A stretch of 7,609 nt of DNA. It comes from Roseiflexaceae bacterium UBA965 (lineage in GTDB: Bacteria > Chloroflexota > Chloroflexia > Chloroflexales > Roseiflexaceae). The notes under the pieces are model-generated. The model saw only the letters and a program-made list of their open reading frames with translations. It had not been told where the DNA came from and ran no database searches. The position numbers and the translations under genes were made by a program. Below are positions 5,822-7,609 of this stretch, one piece after another (position 1 is the first letter of the stretch; each line of letters opens with the position of its first letter). Location: positions 1,740-9,348 of the forward strand of contig DBCF01000271.1 of assembly GCA_002292925.1 (NCBI GenBank), written 5' to 3'.

Positions 5822-6879
5822 GCGCAGTGCGCATCGGTATCATTGGCTGTGGCCCGATTGCCCAAGCCGGCCATTTGCCTGCCACCGTCAAAGCGCACAA
5901 CGCCCAGCTCTATGCCATCGCCGATCGTTCACCACGCCTCCGTAGCTATGCAGCCGCTGTCTATGAGCCCCACGCCGTCTATGCGGACGCTAGCGAATTA
6001 CTGGCCGATCCACAGGTCGAGGCGGTGATTGTGGCGGTGGCCGACCAATTCCACATCCCACTGACGCTTCAGGCATTGGCAGCGGGCAAGCATGTGTTGG
6101 TTGAAAAACCGCTGGGCGTCGATGTGAATAGTTGCCAGCAGCTGCTGGCGATAAGCCAAACGAGCGACCGCGTCGTACAGGTAGGCAACAACAAACGCTT
6201 TGACCCAGGAATTGCCTTTGCGCATGACATGACCGCCCAACTCGGCGAGCGGATGGCCTACCGCGGTTGGTACTGTGATTCGCTGTATCGCTATACCGTC
6301 ACCGACAATCTACAGCCCACCATCATCCAAGACGCGCAGGCGTTGCGCCCTGACGGCAACCCCAAAGGTGACCGGCGCAAATATTTACTGTTGACCCACG
6401 GCAGTCATTTGGTCGACACAGCGCGCTATATCTGCGGACCTATTACCCAGGTGCAAACTCGGCTGTTGCAACGGGCTGAGAGCTGGTGTTGGTTTAGTGC
6501 GGTGACGTTTGCGGATGGTAGTTTGGGGCATCTGGATTTGACGGTTACCATTCGGGGCGACCACCACGAAGGATTCCATTTGTATGCCAGTGAAGGTAGT
6601 ATTATGGCCAAAACCTACCTGCCGTGGTACCACAAAAGTAGTGACGTGGAAGTATTTACCAGCCACGACCAACAATATCACCGGCCACTGGGCGCCGACG
6701 GGCATTCGTACAAACGCCAAATCGAAGGCTTCGCTGATACGATTCGTGGGCACACTAGCCAACGGGGAGCCAGCGTCAGTGATGGATTGGCAGCCATTCA
6801 AGTATTGACGGCGATGACGCAATCGGCCAAGGCCGACGGGGCCACGGTGGTGGTAGCCGATGTGACGGGGGAGCCATGA
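5818..6879 (+). CDS. Gfo/Idh/MocA family NAD(P)-dependent oxidoreductase
   Basis: The 353-residue protein is of standard length. The N-terminal Rossmann domain begins RIGIIGCGPIAQAGHLPA (5-22), with the GxGxxA dinucleotide loop at 10-15. The strand-2 acid is in AIADRS (Asp36), and EKPLGVD (96-102) supplies the conserved lysine Lys97 of the EKP motif. The C-terminal beta-sheet domain contains HGSHLVDTARY (194-204); His197 and Asp200 fit the catalytic/substrate region of the family. Members oxidise or reduce sugars, inositols or related polyols, so this protein most likely acts on a cyclic or nucleotide-bound sugar, but the substrate is not predictable. It is cytoplasmic. The residue 151-190 segment, rich in Tyr, Asp and Arg, may shape the substrate pocket. 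No clear Shine-Dalgarno precedes the start, so translation likely depends on coupling through the ATGA overlap. A second ATGA overlap joins it to the DUF72 gene. Confidence 0.92.
   Translation: MSAVRIGIIGCGPIAQAGHLPATVKAHNAQLYAIADRSPRLRSYAAAVYEPHAVYADASELLADPQVEAVIVAVADQFHIPLTLQALAAGKHVLVEKPLGVDVNSCQQLLAISQTSDRVVQVGNNKRFDPGIAFAHDMTAQLGERMAYRGWYCDSLYRYTVTDNLQPTIIQDAQALRPDGNPKGDRRKYLLLTHGSHLVDTARYICGPITQVQTRLLQRAESWCWFSAVTFADGSLGHLDLTVTIRGDHHEGFHLYASEGSIMAKTYLPWYHKSSDVEVFTSHDQQYHRPLGADGHSYKRQIEGFADTIRGHTSQRGASVSDGLAAIQVLTAMTQSAKADGATVVVADVTGEP
6867..6873 (+). promoter_or_regulatory. Purine-rich ribosome site for the DUF72 gene
   Basis: GGGGGAG lies just 2 nt before ATG 6876, within the end of the oxidoreductase gene. 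The spacing is shorter than ideal, but the next in-frame ATG (6888) would be 14 nt away and would remove the first strand of the protein. Start 6876, with stop/start coupling, is preferred. Confidence 0.45.
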
Positions 6880-7609
6880 AATTTACGATGGGGTGTGCGG
6901 TGTGGTCGCACAAAGAATGGGTGGGCAATCTGTTTCCGAGTGGCAGCAAAGCCAGTGACTTTTTGCGGCTATACGGTCAACGCTTCCAAAACGTGGAAGG
7001 CAATACGACGTTTTATGCCACGCCACCCCCCGAAACGGTACAAAAATGGCGCAACGACACGCCCGAATCATTCCAGTTTTGCTTCAAAATCCCCCAGCTG
7101 ATTAGCCACCAAGGGGAGCTCGCCGACAATATCGGCGCCACGCAGGAGTTCCTCACACGGGTGGCACCGTTAGAATCACGGCTTGGGCCGTTTTTTTTGC
7201 AGTTACCGCCCCACTTTGCCCTGCGCCATATCGACCAACTCGCAAAATGGCTGGCGGCCTGGCCAAGTGACTACCGCATCAGTGTGGAAGTACGCCACCC
7301 CGATTGGTACAAACCCGACAACGAACGGCGCTTGATGGCATTACTCGACAGCTATGGTGCTGGGCATTGCATGATGGATGTGCGCCCCCTCGATTTGGGG
7401 GATTTGCCGGGTGCCGAAGCTGATTTGGCCAAAGCCCGTGACCACAAACCGCAAGTACCGCTCCGGCCGTTTGTGACGGGCAAATTGGCGTTGGTACGCT
7501 ATATTAGCCACCCCGACAGCGTACGCAATCAGGCGCTGTGGGATGAATGGCAGGTGCGGATTCGTGAGTGGCTGGCAGATGACGTCGAGGTGCATTTTTT
7601 TATGCATTG
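6876..7609 (+). CDS. DUF72 (YecE-like) protein, C-terminus cut by window edge
   Basis: An open frame of 244 codons plus two bases runs off the right edge without a stop. DUF72 hallmarks appear in order: GCAVWSHKEWVGNLFP (6-21), VEGNTTFYATPP (40-51), FCFKIPQLISH (68-78), GPFFLQLPPHF (104-114), SVEVRHPDWY (136-145), VTGKLALVRYISHP (200-213), and VEVHFFMH (237-244), the family's near-terminal strand before a His-Pro-rich end. Only a few tens of residues are likely missing. DUF72 proteins form a TIM-barrel-like fold with conserved polar pockets. Their biochemical role is not established, although an enzymatic function on a small polar substrate is commonly supposed. The gene is coupled to the oxidoreductase by an ATGA overlap, hinting at a shared or linked substrate. 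An eight-T run (7191-7198) lies within codons 106-108 and keeps the frame. Confidence 0.9.
   Translation, partial: MKFTMGCAVWSHKEWVGNLFPSGSKASDFLRLYGQRFQNVEGNTTFYATPPPETVQKWRNDTPESFQFCFKIPQLISHQGELADNIGATQEFLTRVAPLESRLGPFFLQLPPHFALRHIDQLAKWLAAWPSDYRISVEVRHPDWYKPDNERRLMALLDSYGAGHCMMDVRPLDLGDLPGAEADLAKARDHKPQVPLRPFVTGKLALVRYISHPDSVRNQALWDEWQVRIREWLADDVEVHFFMH
7178..7198 (+). other. Terminator-shaped hairpin with T8 tract inside the DUF72 gene
   Basis: ACGGC (7178-7182), loop TTGG (7183-7186) and GCCGT (7187-7191) form a 5-bp GC-rich stem running directly into eight Ts (7191-7198). This is the layout of an intrinsic terminator, but the stem is short. The bases encode the conserved LGPFFLQLPP stretch, so protein constraint may explain the sequence. 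If active it would reduce transcription past this point or act as an internal attenuator. Confidence 0.25.

Noticed and set aside
6385..6822. A 145-codon minus-strand frame opposite the oxidoreductase
   Set aside because: It lies entirely within the Gfo/Idh/MocA gene, has no recognisable domain, and reads as an antisense shadow.
1..7609. CRISPR arrays, tRNA/rRNA genes, insertion sequences or phage genes
   Set aside because: No spaced direct repeats, cloverleaf-like or rRNA-like stretches, terminal inverted repeats with transposase, or phage proteins could be seen on either strand.

Overview
The window (7,609 bp, moderate GC, densely coding) comes from a bacterial chromosome. No phage, plasmid, insertion sequence, CRISPR array or RNA gene is visible. 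Gene content and protein style (CBS protein with an RN-x3-H N-terminal domain, AIM24 family protein, DUF72 protein, methylmalonyl-CoA epimerase) would suit a member of Chloroflexota, possibly close to Herpetosiphon. This is an inference from general resemblance, not a database match.

Layout. Two gene blocks diverge from a 193-bp intergenic region (1669-1861). On the minus strand, reading leftwards, a family 2 glycosyltransferase (1668-766) is followed after 4 nt by the membrane-embedded N-terminal part of a polyprenyl-phosphate glycosylphosphotransferase (761 to beyond base 1). Together these look like the start of an exopolysaccharide or surface-glycan cluster: one enzyme primes the lipid carrier with a sugar, the other extends the chain.

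On the plus strand, nine genes follow in one direction from 1862 to the window end: a RidA-family protein, an alpha/beta-hydrolase carboxylesterase, an RN-x3-H (HEPN-like) plus CBS-pair protein, a 63-residue membrane hairpin protein, an AIM24 protein, a class I methyltransferase, methylmalonyl-CoA epimerase, a Gfo/Idh/MocA oxidoreductase and a DUF72 protein cut off by the right edge. Four of the eight junctions are 4-nt ATGA stop/start overlaps and the others are 3 to 61 nt, so all or most of the block is probably one transcript with translational coupling. The genes do not make one recognisable pathway; the block reads as a mixed housekeeping/accessory operon.

The most interesting items are: the CBS protein whose N-terminal domain carries an exact RNVIVH (R-x4-H) motif like that of HEPN ribonucleases; the RidA homologue with Asn where the substrate-binding Arg of canonical RidA should be; a 9-bp inverted repeat bracketing the upstream region of the plus-strand operon; and a terminator-shaped hairpin with eight Ts inside the DUF72 coding sequence.
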